Positions 1 through 9,300 of a stretch of DNA of 16,128 nt are shown one piece after another. Source of the DNA: Bacteroidota bacterium (GTDB lineage Bacteria > Bacteroidota > Kryptoniia > Kryptoniales > JAKASW01). The position numbers were made by a program, and so were the translations under genes. Position 1 is the first letter of the stretch. Each line of letters starts with the position of its first letter. The notes under the pieces were generated by a model. It ran no database searches. It was not told where the DNA came from and worked only from the letters and a program-made list of their open reading frames with translations. The DNA lies in contig JAJYOS010000037.1 in the NCBI GenBank assembly GCA_021796055.1, forward strand, positions 1 through 16,128, written 5' to 3'.

Positions 1-703
<703 letters not shown>

Positions 704-843
704 TGGCTATTCCAGATTTTTAAAATTCAATTTTAGGAGCGATAGGGAGAAAACATCCGTCAGGCGCATGGCGCGAGAAACGAATAGCGCGGTGTACGGA
801 AGTCTTTCAGGCGACAATCCAATCATCCATTCATGTTCTTGGT

Positions 844-2290
844 TTACCCGACGCTTCCTTCCAGGCTCATGCTTAGAAGCCTTGTGGCTTCGACCGCGAA
901 CTCCATCGGAAGTTGCTTGAAGACTTCTTTGCAGTAGCCGTTTACGATCAGCCTGACGGCGTCTTCCGTCGAAATCCCACGTTGGTTCAGGTAGAATATC
1001 TGGTCCGTACCGATCTTGGAGGTAGTAGCTTCGTGCTCGACCTGGGCAGTCGGGTTGTTTGTTTCCAGGTAGGGGAATGTGTGCGCGCCGCACTTGTCTC
1101 CTATGAGAAGAGAGTCGCACTGCGAGTAATTCCTCGCGTTGTCGGCTTTCTTAGTAATCCTTACCTGAACCCCGATAACTGTTGTTGCTCCTCCCGGCAG
1201 ATATTCCTTTCGAGATGATAGTGCTTCTCGTGTTCTTACCGATGTGGATCATCTTTGTGCCGGTATCGGCCTGCTGCATGTTGTTCGTCATGGCCACCGA
1301 ATAAAACTCCCCGACCGAATTGTCCCCCTGAAGTATGCAGCTCGGATATTTCCAGGTGATGGCAGACCCTGTCTCCACTTGTGTCCAGGAGATCTTGGAG
1401 TTGATGCCCCTGCATGCTCCGCGCTTCGTCACGAAGTTGTAAATGCCGCCTTTGCCGTCCTTGTCGCCGGGATACCAGTTCTGTACGGTAGAATATTTTA
1501 TCTCCGCGTTGTCCAATGCAACTAATTCTACGACTGCCGCGTGAAGCTGGTTAGTGTCGCGAATAGGAGCCGTGCATCCTTCGAGGTAGCTGACGTAGGC
1601 GCCTTCCTCGGCGACGATGAGGGTGCGTTCGAACTGTCCCGTCTCAGAAGCGTTGATGCGAAAATATGTCGAGAGCTCCATCGGGCAGCGGACCCCTTTC
1701 GGAACGAAAGCGAACGATCCGTCGCTGAAGACCGCCGAGTTCAACGACGCGTAAAAATTGTCGGTGTAGGGAACTACTGAGCCCAAATATTTCCTGACAA
1801 GTTCAGGATACTTCTGGAGAGCTTCAGACATGGAGCAGAATATGATTCCTAGCTCGCTCAGTTTTTCCTTGAACGTCGTCGCGACTGAAACGCTGTCGAA
1901 CACCGCGTCGACCGCAACTCCTGCAAGCCTTTTCTGTTCCTCGATGGGAATGCCGAGCTTCTCGAACGCCTTCACGAGCTCTGGGTCGGCATCATCCAGA
2001 CTGTTGAGCGTCGGCTTCTTCTTCGGCGCGGAGTAATATATGATATCCTGGTAATCGATGGGATTATATTTGACGTTCGACCAATGCGGCTCCTTCATGG
2101 TAAGCCAGTGTTTGTAAGCTTTCAGGCGCCATTCGGTCATCCAGGCAGGCTCGTTCTTCTTCTCAGAGATTAGTCTTATTACATCCTCGTTCAATCCCTT
2201 CGGAAGCTTGTCGGTCTCGATCTCGGTGACGAAGCCGTACTTGTATTGTTCGTTCGCTAATTTTTCTACTGTCAGTTCGGAATTGCTCAT
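844..2290 (-). CDS. sufB: SufB, Fe-S cluster scaffold, interrupted by a +1 frameshift
   Basis: Scaffold subunit of the SufBC(D) complex, which receives sulfur and iron and assembles the nascent cluster. The ATG at 2290 has an AGGAG ribosome site 6 bases upstream. The first frame runs 379 codons to a TAA at 1151-1153 and includes YLEGCTAP (C239, matching the conserved Cys of the sulfur path). Just before this stop, after the conserved SNNSYRG, the homology moves to another frame, reading [20 protein letters not shown] and on through [11 protein letters not shown] and [11 protein letters not shown] to a TAA at 844-846. Removing one base near 1168-1172 joins both parts into about 481 residues, the normal family length. 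The second part holds the essential acceptor Cys (E. coli C405, here about 391) and the conserved His-Glu pair, so the 379-residue product alone would be inactive. It is either a sequencing or assembly indel or a real lesion; the intact downstream frame favours an error or a very recent mutation. Confidence 0.93.
1166..1174 (-). other. Frameshift site inside sufB
   Basis: On the minus strand the gene reads TAT CGG GGT TCA GGT AAG and meets a stop five codons after this stretch. Dropping one base of GGGGTT gives Y-R-G-Q-V-R-I or a close variant, matching the usual SufB YRG-x-V-[KR]-I. The run of four G followed by two T is a plausible place for an indel. I see no known programmed-frameshift signal such as a slow stop codon right at the slip site or a slippery heptamer. 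Confidence 0.85.
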
Positions 2291-2525
2291 CTCGTACTCC
2301 TAAGCTTGTAGCCTCTCAGCAGTCACCTTGGAATGCTTTCGTTCTTGCTAGATCAGCCATCGATCCCAGACCGCGTGAAGCCGGAAACTCATGACACATG
2401 AACCTAAGGAAATCACGGACCGCCTGCCGATTGATTCTGCTGCTCCGGGGCTCGCGGCAAGGTCCTTCGAATGTAATTTGTTCGGGACATTGCTCCGTCC
2501 TGGTTCATGCCATTGGAACGACTAT

Positions 2526-2554
2526 AGTTTAACTAATCTGGATTTTATTGTCAA
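2526..2554 (-). promoter_or_regulatory. Candidate sigma70-type promoter for sufBC
   Basis: On the minus strand a perfect TTGACA (2549-2554) is followed by a 17-base spacer and TAAACT (2526-2531, 4 of 6 consensus positions). Transcription would start near 2519 and leave a leader of about 230 bases before the sufB ATG. A perfect -35 with an ideal spacer in an AT-rich patch upstream of a divergent gene supports the call; nothing experimental does. Confidence 0.5.
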
Positions 2555-2640
2555 GATTGGAGCATGGCCGGATAATAGAGGCCGAAAACAAGCTGAATCC
2601 ATCTATTTTTAACATGGTATATAAACTCGGTGAATTGCGG

Positions 2641-2669
2641 TTGAAGCCATGAGGGGTATGAAATACATA
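2641..2669 (+). promoter_or_regulatory. Weak candidate promoter for the S9 peptidase
   Basis: TTGAAG (2641-2646), a 17-base spacer and TACATA (2664-2669) lie about 110 bases before the peptidase start. The -10 matches only 3 of 6 consensus bases, so this is a tentative choice among several AT-rich options. Confidence 0.25.
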
Positions 2670-2777
2670 GGCTCATTAAGTGAAAGAATATCTCAGGTTA
2701 GCGTTTTAAATTAGTCGTGTAGTCCCGTCAAGACTATCTCATCTCAAATGTTTGCGAACCTTTTCAAGGAGTACGGT

Positions 2778-4820
2778 ATGCGAAGACTGATTCAACAATT
2801 TGCGTTCGCGATGATCCTGTTTCCCATCGTCGCATTCTCACAACAAAGACACCCTCTCACGGTTGAAGACATGTGGAGGGTCCAAAGGGTTTCGGACCCG
2901 CAGGTCTCGCCCGATGGGAAGACAATCGTTTATCAGGTCACTTCCTACAGCATGGAAGAGAATAAAGGATGGAGTACGATCTATCTCGTCTCTGCCGACG
3001 GTGAAGAGGGATATGAGTTCAAAACAGGTTTCAAGTCGAATACTGAACCAATCTGGTCTCCGGATGGAAAGAGGATCGCCTTCGTCGCCGACGATTCCGC
3101 CGGCACGCCGCAGGTCTATGTGGAAGACGTAGACGGCGGTGCGGCGAAAAAGCTGACGAGCATCGCCCTCGGTGCGAGCGGGATACTCTGGTCTCCCGAC
3201 GGGCTGCACATCGCGTTTGTGTCGGACGTCTTCCCTGGGTGCGCGTCTGATTCATGCAACGCCGCCAGAGAAAATCAGCTCGAGAATGGGAAAGTGAAAG
3301 CGAAATTGTTCACTCATCTTCCTTACAGGGTTTGGAATTATTGGAAGGACGGTAAACGAAGTCACCTTTTCGTGGTGAATGCTGAAACAGGTCAGACGGT
3401 TGACCTTACACCGGGAGATTACGACACGCCTCCTATCGATCTGGGAGGTAGAATGGATTACTCGTTTTCGCCTGACGGCAAACAGATCTGCTACGTGAAA
3501 AATACGGACAAAATGGTAGCCGTCAGTACGAACAACGACCTGTTCACCGTGAGCGTCGATGGCGGTGCGTCGACGAGAATGACCACAAACCCCGCGAACG
3601 ACAACCAGCCTCGTTACTCGCCTGACGGCCGCTACATTGCCTACCGCGCTCAGATGATCCCGGGATTTGAATCGGACCGGTCGAGACTCATGCTCTATGA
3701 CAGACAGACAAAAAGAATCATCGATCTGACGGAGAAATATGACAGATCGGTCGACGAAGTTGTATGGTCGCCCGACAGCAAGGCTCTCTACTTCAACGCA
3801 GATGATGAAGGATATCATAGCATTTATGAGGTGCAAGTTGCCACGGGAAAGGTGAAGAGATTGACAGAGCGTTCAACAAACGAAGATCTCGCAATAACTC
3901 CGGACGGCAAGTACATGGTTTTCTTGCGGCAATCCGTGACACATCCGAATGACTTATATAAGATGGACCTGGCAACGGGCGAGACGGCTCAGTTGACGCA
4001 TGCAAATGACGCGCTTCTGGGCGGTCTTGAGATGAATCCGTGGGAGCCGTTCTGGTTCAAGGGAGCGGGAGGTACCAATGTCGAAGGCTTCATGGTGAAG
4101 CCGCCGAACTTCGACCCGCATAAGAAGTATCCGATGGTTTACCTCGTGCATGGCGGGCCCCAGGGGCAATGGATGGATGAATTTCATTACAGGTGGAATG
4201 CCGAGATGTTCGCGGCGCCGGGCTACGTGGCAGTTATGGTGAATCCGCGCGGCTCGACAGGTTATGGGCAGAAGTTCACGGATGAGATAAGCGGCAACTG
4301 GGGAGGCAAGGCTTTCGTCGATCTGATGAAGGGCGTCGACTACGTCGTCAAAAGCTATCCATTCATCGACAAGAACAGGATCGCGGCGGCAGGCGCATCT
4401 TACGGCGGCTACATGATGAATTGGATGGAGGGTCATAACAACAACGGCGTTTTCAAGTGCTTCGTCAGTCACGACGGGTTGTATGACGCGGTAAGTGCGT
4501 TCGGTTCCACCGAAGAGCTGTGGTTCCCGATATGGGAATTCAAAGGAACGCCCTGGACTAATCCGGCTCTTTATCACAAGTGGTCGCCGAGTTCGTATGT
4601 GCAGAATTTCAAAACACCGATGCTCGTTATCCACAGTCAGAACGATTTCCGTCTGGATGTGAGCCAGGGATATCAGCTCTTTACGGCGCTTCAAATGATG
4701 CATGTGCCTTCCGAAATGCTTTACTTCCCGAATGAATTTCACTTCGTCGTGAAACCTCAGGACGCGCGTCTGTGGTGGAACACCGTGCTTGGCTGGATCG
4801 GGAAGTACGTGGGTGATTAG
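2778..4820 (+). CDS. Exported S9 family peptidase, DPP5-like
   Basis: Predicted serine peptidase releasing dipeptides from oligopeptide N-termini outside the cytoplasm. I start it at the ATG at 2778 because AAGGAG lies 7 bases upstream and the next residues (MRRLIQQFAFAMILFPIVAF) form a signal peptide ending near SQQ; starting at 2748 would put ten hydrophilic residues in front. It is 680 residues long, the usual size of dipeptidyl-peptidase 5. The N-terminal two thirds is a beta-propeller with at least six repeats of the type [FWY]SPDGKxIxY (for example IWSPDGKRIAFVAD, DYSFSPDGKQICY). The C-terminal alpha/beta hydrolase has HGGPQG (oxyanion region), GASYGG with nucleophile S541, QNDFRL with D623 and EFHFV with H655. 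All three catalytic residues are present. The ends HFVVKPQ and LWWN match the DPP5 group. It stands alone, divergent from suf; a peptide-scavenging role is inferred. Confidence 0.92.
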   Translation: MRRLIQQFAFAMILFPIVAFSQQRHPLTVEDMWRVQRVSDPQVSPDGKTIVYQVTSYSMEENKGWSTIYLVSADGEEGYEFKTGFKSNTEPIWSPDGKRIAFVADDSAGTPQVYVEDVDGGAAKKLTSIALGASGILWSPDGLHIAFVSDVFPGCASDSCNAARENQLENGKVKAKLFTHLPYRVWNYWKDGKRSHLFVVNAETGQTVDLTPGDYDTPPIDLGGRMDYSFSPDGKQICYVKNTDKMVAVSTNNDLFTVSVDGGASTRMTTNPANDNQPRYSPDGRYIAYRAQMIPGFESDRSRLMLYDRQTKRIIDLTEKYDRSVDEVVWSPDSKALYFNADDEGYHSIYEVQVATGKVKRLTERSTNEDLAITPDGKYMVFLRQSVTHPNDLYKMDLATGETAQLTHANDALLGGLEMNPWEPFWFKGAGGTNVEGFMVKPPNFDPHKKYPMVYLVHGGPQGQWMDEFHYRWNAEMFAAPGYVAVMVNPRGSTGYGQKFTDEISGNWGGKAFVDLMKGVDYVVKSYPFIDKNRIAAAGASYGGYMMNWMEGHNNNGVFKCFVSHDGLYDAVSAFGSTEELWFPIWEFKGTPWTNPALYHKWSPSSYVQNFKTPMLVIHSQNDFRLDVSQGYQLFTALQMMHVPSEMLYFPNEFHFVVKPQDARLWWNTVLGWIGKYVGD

Positions 4821-4888
4821 GTCCCGAGCAATTCTGTTATAGAATGAAATGGAGCGGTTGGTACGGACTGAAGATCGCACGGCTTTTT

Positions 4889-4957
4889 CACATCGCAATC
4901 TTTTCCCCTTCTCCGCAACTGGAGAAGGGTAGGGAACTCTAGATGTGAGACGATGTG
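4889..4957. repeat. Nested palindrome in the spacer after the S9 peptidase
   Basis: A perfect 9-base stem, CCCTTCTCC (4906-4914) and GGAGAAGGG (4921-4929), closes a 6-base loop. It is flanked at some distance by a 7-base inverted pair, CACATCG (4889-4895) and CGATGTG (4951-4957). No T tract follows on either strand, so it is not a standard intrinsic terminator, although it could end or stabilise the peptidase mRNA. The CCCTTCTCC/GGAGAAGGG core resembles short intergenic palindromes dispersed in many bacterial genomes; whether this one is repeated elsewhere cannot be seen here. Confidence 0.55.
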
Positions 4958-5054
4958 CTAGGTTTTGTTTTATCGCACGCATCCCACAAATTGAAATTAG
5001 CCAAGGGTTGGCTCGCGGTTATTAATAATTGAATATTGAAGGGCAAAATCGGAA

Positions 5055-5549
5055 ATGGAAATGTTTTTGATAGATCAGTCATTAGATGCGTCGAGAGTCA
5101 TTCAGCTTATGCTTTCACCGGCGGTAATGATCAGCGCCTGCGGTCTTTTTCTCCTCGGCGCGAACAATAAATACTCCAGTGTTTTGAACAGGATACGCCT
5201 TATCAACGACGAGAAGCGGAGGCTTGTCATGAAGGGGGCGGACAGGGAATTCACGCCGGAGGAGAATCTGCGTCTCGAAAGCACGGCGAGACAGCTGAAG
5301 CAACTTAGCCTCCGGGCAAAGTTCGTGAGAGATTCGGTGCTGAGCTATACGACCGCCGCGGCGCTGTTCGTGGTCAGCTCGATTCTCATCGGCGGTGCAT
5401 TGTTCCATGGAACCGAGGGGCTGCATTATCTTTCGACGGCTGTTTTTCTATTGGGAATGCTGATGGTGTTCGTCGGCGTAGTCTTCGGAGTCCTCGAATC
5501 AAGGAAGGGCTTCGATATAGTTCAGCTTGAGATAAACGCGGAAGAATGA
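5055..5549 (+). CDS. DUF2721 family membrane protein
   Basis: Small inner-membrane protein of unknown function. The 164 residues begin with IQLMLSPAVMISACGLFLLG (16-35), the hallmark N-terminal hydrophobic segment of DUF2721, followed by NRIRLINDEKRRL (45-57), also conserved in that family. A charged middle region (about 50-95), likely helical and cytoplasmic, separates it from two more membrane segments near 97-117 and 124-147. Either ATG at 5055 or 5061 could be the start; AAGGGC about 10 bases upstream of 5055 is the only ribosome site. It lies 49 bases before the exonuclease gene on the same strand, so the three plus-strand genes may share a transcript. No function is assigned to the family that I know of. 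Confidence 0.8.
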   Translation: MEMFLIDQSLDASRVIQLMLSPAVMISACGLFLLGANNKYSSVLNRIRLINDEKRRLVMKGADREFTPEENLRLESTARQLKQLSLRAKFVRDSVLSYTTAAALFVVSSILIGGALFHGTEGLHYLSTAVFLLGMLMVFVGVVFGVLESRKGFDIVQLEINAEE

Positions 5550-5587
5550 TTCTTTTTAGTGATGTCACCCGTATATCATCCAAAGTC

Positions 5588-5594
5588 AGGAGGT
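5588..5594 (+). promoter_or_regulatory. Strong Shine-Dalgarno site of the exonuclease gene
   Basis: AGGAGGT sits four bases before the ATG at 5599 and fixes that start. It is close to a perfect anti-16S match, the strongest in the window, and also shows that this organism uses SD-led initiation. Confidence 0.8.
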
Positions 5595-5598
5595 CACA

Positions 5599-6306
5599 AT
5601 GGCGGCTGTAGTGTTTGACATCGAAACGTCCGGTTTTCTTCCCGAAACTTTCGACAAGGCGCAGTTTGACTACCTCATGAAGGGGGCGGATAAGGAAGAG
5701 AGTGAGGAGAAACGTGAAGAGTTAAAGGCGGAGCTCATCAAGCAACTGAATCTCTGGCCGCTTACGGCTCATGTGGTGGCGGTTGCCCTCCTCAATGTCG
5801 AGTCGGGTAACGGCATTTCGCTCTTCTGCTCGGACGAAGAGAGCGAAGTGGAGAAGAAAGTTGGCGACAAAACATTTCTCTACTTGAGCGGCGACGAGAG
5901 GAAGGTGCTGGAGAAATTCTGGGAATATATCGCGAAATTCGACGATTTCGTGACCTTCAACGGGAGAAGTTTCGATTGTCCCTTCCTGATGCTGAGGTCC
6001 GCCGCGCTCGGCATCCGACCGACACGCGACCTGATGGCGGGGACGAGATACAACATGGTACACCACGTCGACCTGCTTGAGGAGCTTACTTACCATGGGG
6101 TAACGAGGAAATTCAACCTCGACTTTTACTGCAAGACCTTCGGAATAGAGAGCCCGAAGTCGCACGGCATCACCGGTTATGACATAAACGACTACTACCG
6201 CGGCAAGCGCTACATGGAGATCGCGGAGTACTGCATGGGTGATGTGATCGCGACAGCTGAGCTTTACAGGAAATGGAAAGAGTTACTTCACGGGATTAAA
6301 TGGTAG
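5599..6306 (+). CDS. PolB-like 3'-5' exonuclease (DEDDy type, RNase H fold)
   Basis: Predicted 3'-5' DNA exonuclease related to the proofreading domain of family B DNA polymerases, but here a free-standing 235-residue protein. Exo I is FDIET (D7, E9), Exo II is FNGRSFDCPFL (N121, D126) and Exo III is YCMGD with Y211 and D215 spaced Y-x3-D, so the full DEDDy set is visible. A charged insert at about 27-50 sits between Exo I and the next strand. No polymerase domain follows. The gene overlaps the next one by seven bases (6300-6306), which implies translational coupling and a shared task with the helicase-nuclease. Substrate and partner are inferred. It could act on RNA, but the motif details fit the predicted DNA exonuclease group best. 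Confidence 0.85.
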   Translation: MAAVVFDIETSGFLPETFDKAQFDYLMKGADKEESEEKREELKAELIKQLNLWPLTAHVVAVALLNVESGNGISLFCSDEESEVEKKVGDKTFLYLSGDERKVLEKFWEYIAKFDDFVTFNGRSFDCPFLMLRSAALGIRPTRDLMAGTRYNMVHHVDLLEELTYHGVTRKFNLDFYCKTFGIESPKSHGITGYDINDYYRGKRYMEIAEYCMGDVIATAELYRKWKELLHGIKW

Positions 6307-9300
6307 GACTGACCGACCAACAGGGAAAGGCTCTTCAACTCGAGAAGCACATATCGGTTACCGCCAACGCGGGATCTGGCAAGACGCGCGTCCTGGTCGA
6401 ACGATACGTCGCCGCTGTGCGCGATGGGGCGGGAGTCGGACAAATCCTCTGTCTCACATTTACCGAAAAAGCGGCGTTCGAGCTTCGTCAGAAGATAGGT
6501 GAAAGGATAAACTCAGAGTTCGCGTCGGCCAGGAAGAATGGCGATCCCGCCGCGGCAAGGCTCGCCGAGGCGAAGCGCACCATGCTCGAAGCTAACATCA
6601 GCACGATACACTCATTTTGTTCGCAGCTCTTGCGCGAGTTCCCCGTGGAAGCCGGGATAGATGCCAACTATAAGGTCCTCGAGGACTTTGATGCCTCATC
6701 GTTGAAGGAAGATGCCTGTGCGGGAGCGGTCCGGGATTCGTTGGCCGAAGAAAGGACCGGCACTGCCGTCGATGGGGCGCGGAGCGTTCACAACCTTCTC
6801 ATCAAGGTAGGATATCAAAGAATGCTTTCACTGCTGGTCGATCTGCTCGACAATCGCGAGAAGATTGAACACGCGAGGGTTTCCGGAAAAAGAATTGTGC
6901 TCGACGAAGACGCGCTGAGGGAACACTGGTTCAAAATGGCGAGGGGAGTCGCCGACGTGATTCAGCTCAACGTTACGGCAAAGAAGGGTGACCTCAGTCA
7001 GGAAATTTCGGCGTTAAAACATGCCGCCGCAGATGGGTCCACGTCTCTCTCCCCGGTACTAATCAAGTTGAAAGCGACGCTCGAAAAAATTCTCACGAAG
7101 GCGGGCACGCCGCGGAAGAAAGAAGTTGTTCTCGAGGGCGGCACGAAGTACGCCTATGACGAAGCTCTATCAATCCTTCAGACTCCGTACCTCGAATTGA
7201 AAGACGTCAGTGACGAGTCCATCGTCAAAGATGCCGAAGGTTACTTCAAAACGCTGAATACGTTGGTCGAACTTTACGTGAAGAGCGAGAGTAATTACAC
7301 CCAGAAGAAATTTCTGATGGGGGCGCTCGACTTCGACGATCTGCAGATTCTGACCCTGCGGCTGCTATCTGGAAAAGAGACGGTCCGCAAAACTCTCTCT
7401 TCCAGATTTCGGCACGTCATGCTTGATGAATTCCAGGACACGAATTTTCTCCAATTCGGGATTTTTCTGAGCCTTCTTGAAGATTTCACTTCCGATGCGC
7501 GCCTTTTTGTAGTTGGAGATCCAAAGCAGTCAATCTATAGATTCCGAAACGCGCAGGTTGAGGTGTCCCACTCGGCGGAACAGAGACTGTCGGGGATGAG
7601 CGACGGACTATCGCTTCCCCTTTCGGAAAGTTTCCGGATGAACTCAGACATAGCCAGGTTTGTGAACAACATCTTCCGGGAAGTCATGAAAGGGAACAAG
7701 GTATTCGAGGCGGCTGGATTTCCTTCCCTGAATCAGACCGAGTACAACGCGCTCATAGCACGCCGGCCGGAAGGTGGTTCTGATCCGATTGAAATTTTCA
7801 TTATGGAGAAGGGGGGCGGGCAGGATGAAGTTTCTGATGATGAGAATGGAGACGCGGATCTTATGCCCGGCGGCACGCAAGCGATGTTTACCGCGGCACG
7901 AATCAGGGAGATGGTCGACTCGAAAGAGAAAATAAGAAGCGTCAAGCTCGGCGAAAAGGAAAGAGACATTTTGTTCTCCGATATCGCTGTGTTGCTCCGT
8001 ACAAGGGCGAAGCTTCCTCTCCTTGAAGAGGCGATGACGAAATATGGAATTCCTTATGTCGTCTCGGCCGGCATCGGTTTCTATTCAGCGCAGGAAATAT
8101 TTGACCTAACCAACTATCTTACATTTCTTCTCGATAATAACGCCGATATATCGTTATTGGCTGTGCTGCGCTCGCCGATGTTCGGTATCTCTGAGAACGA
8201 ATTGTACGCCACGTCGCTTGTCGGGGGGGGAACGCTCTACGAAAGGTTCCTTTCGTTTTCCGATTCCGAAAGTGGAGGCGAGGAGGTGAGGTACGCAGCT
8301 TCCGTTCTCCGGGAGGAAATTGAGCTCGCTCACAGGCAGACTATTCCTGACATTATCAATCGCATCCTGGAACGGACAGGCTGGCTCGGCGCTTACAGCC
8401 TTTCGCCGACGGCAGACCAGCGGATCGCCAATCTAAGGAAACTTCTCGACATCGCGAGGGAATTCGAGGGCCGCGGCTTTAATTCGCTTTTCGATTTCGT
8501 CGAGCGGATCAAGTATCTCAAAGATACAGCGCGCGAAGGACAGGCTCCGGTAGAAGAGGTGGTCGATGCCGTGAAGATCATGACCGTCCACGCGGCCAAG
8601 GGGCTGGAGTTCCCTGTAATCTTCGTCCCATTCTGCGATGCAACATCGCGACGAGGAATGAGCATGATAATCAACGACCAGGTCGGTATTCTCCCGTTCG
8701 TTGGCGATGAAGTCCCGGCAGCGTTTTCACTTTACAAGCGTTTCGAAATGATGAATGAGCGGGCCGAGATATCGAGGCTTTTCTACGTTGCCTGCACCAG
8801 AGCGATGGATAAACTTGTGCTGACGACCGCCTCAAAGAAGTCGGTTCGCGCGATAAACTCTTTCACTGATATTCTGGCCAAGAGCCTCGATCTTTCTGCG
8901 GCTCCGGCGGAAGGGTACTTTGAGCTCGACGGACAGAAGATCAGGGCCCATTCGACTATCCCGAACGCGGTACCTCCGGCGCAGGCGCAAGCGGCGGAAC
9001 CGATAAGGATGGGCGAACTTTTTCTCGACCCAGTGCCCGCCGACATTGACGGAGAGATTTACTCCGCCACGCTGCTCCAAACGTTCCGGCTTTGTCCGAC
9101 AAAGTTTTTCCTCAGGTACCGGCTGGGAATGCCCACTCCAGATTATGGTGCAAGGATGACGGAGGCCGGGGACGCGTTGGACGAATATAATGATGCTATT
9201 TTGTCTACCGTCAAGGGGCAGCTTATCCACGCCGTGCTTGAGCAGGTCGTTAGTTCGGGAGAAGCGGGCGACGAAGCGATAAATACTGTGGCGAAGAAAG

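Larger units (their letters stand above)
2291..2777. other. 487-base divergent intergenic region between sufB and the S9 peptidase
   Basis: This stretch separates two genes transcribed away from each other. I see no credible protein gene: the open frame at 2391-2612 on the plus strand has no ribosome site, no recognisable family and runs across the suf promoter candidate. The leader between the suf promoter and sufB is about 230 bases, long enough to hold a regulatory RNA structure, but I recognise no known riboswitch or aptamer. Toward the plus side there is a weaker promoter candidate and an AAGGAG site just before 2778. Confidence 0.6.

Noticed and set aside
707..1120. 137-codon minus-strand frame across the sufB C-terminus and the sufB-sufC gap
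   Set aside because: It is the wrong frame of sufB: the conserved SufB C-terminus reads in the neighbouring frame over 844-1170.
2413..2508. 31-codon open frame on the minus strand in the suf leader, a possible upstream regulatory peptide
   Set aside because: No Shine-Dalgarno sequence and no membrane, metal-binding or attenuator pattern; such short frames are expected by chance.
2391..2612. 73-codon open frame on the plus strand upstream of the S9 peptidase
   Set aside because: No ribosome site, no recognisable protein features, and it overlaps the suf promoter candidate on the other strand.
2748..2777. Upstream ATG of the S9 peptidase
   Set aside because: The ATG at 2778 has an AAGGAG site and begins a clean signal peptide; starting at 2748 would bury that site in coding sequence.
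3954..4982. 342-codon minus-strand frame antisense to the S9 peptidase
   Set aside because: Arg/His-rich composition typical of an antisense shadow; the plus strand has a complete catalytic triad and propeller repeats.
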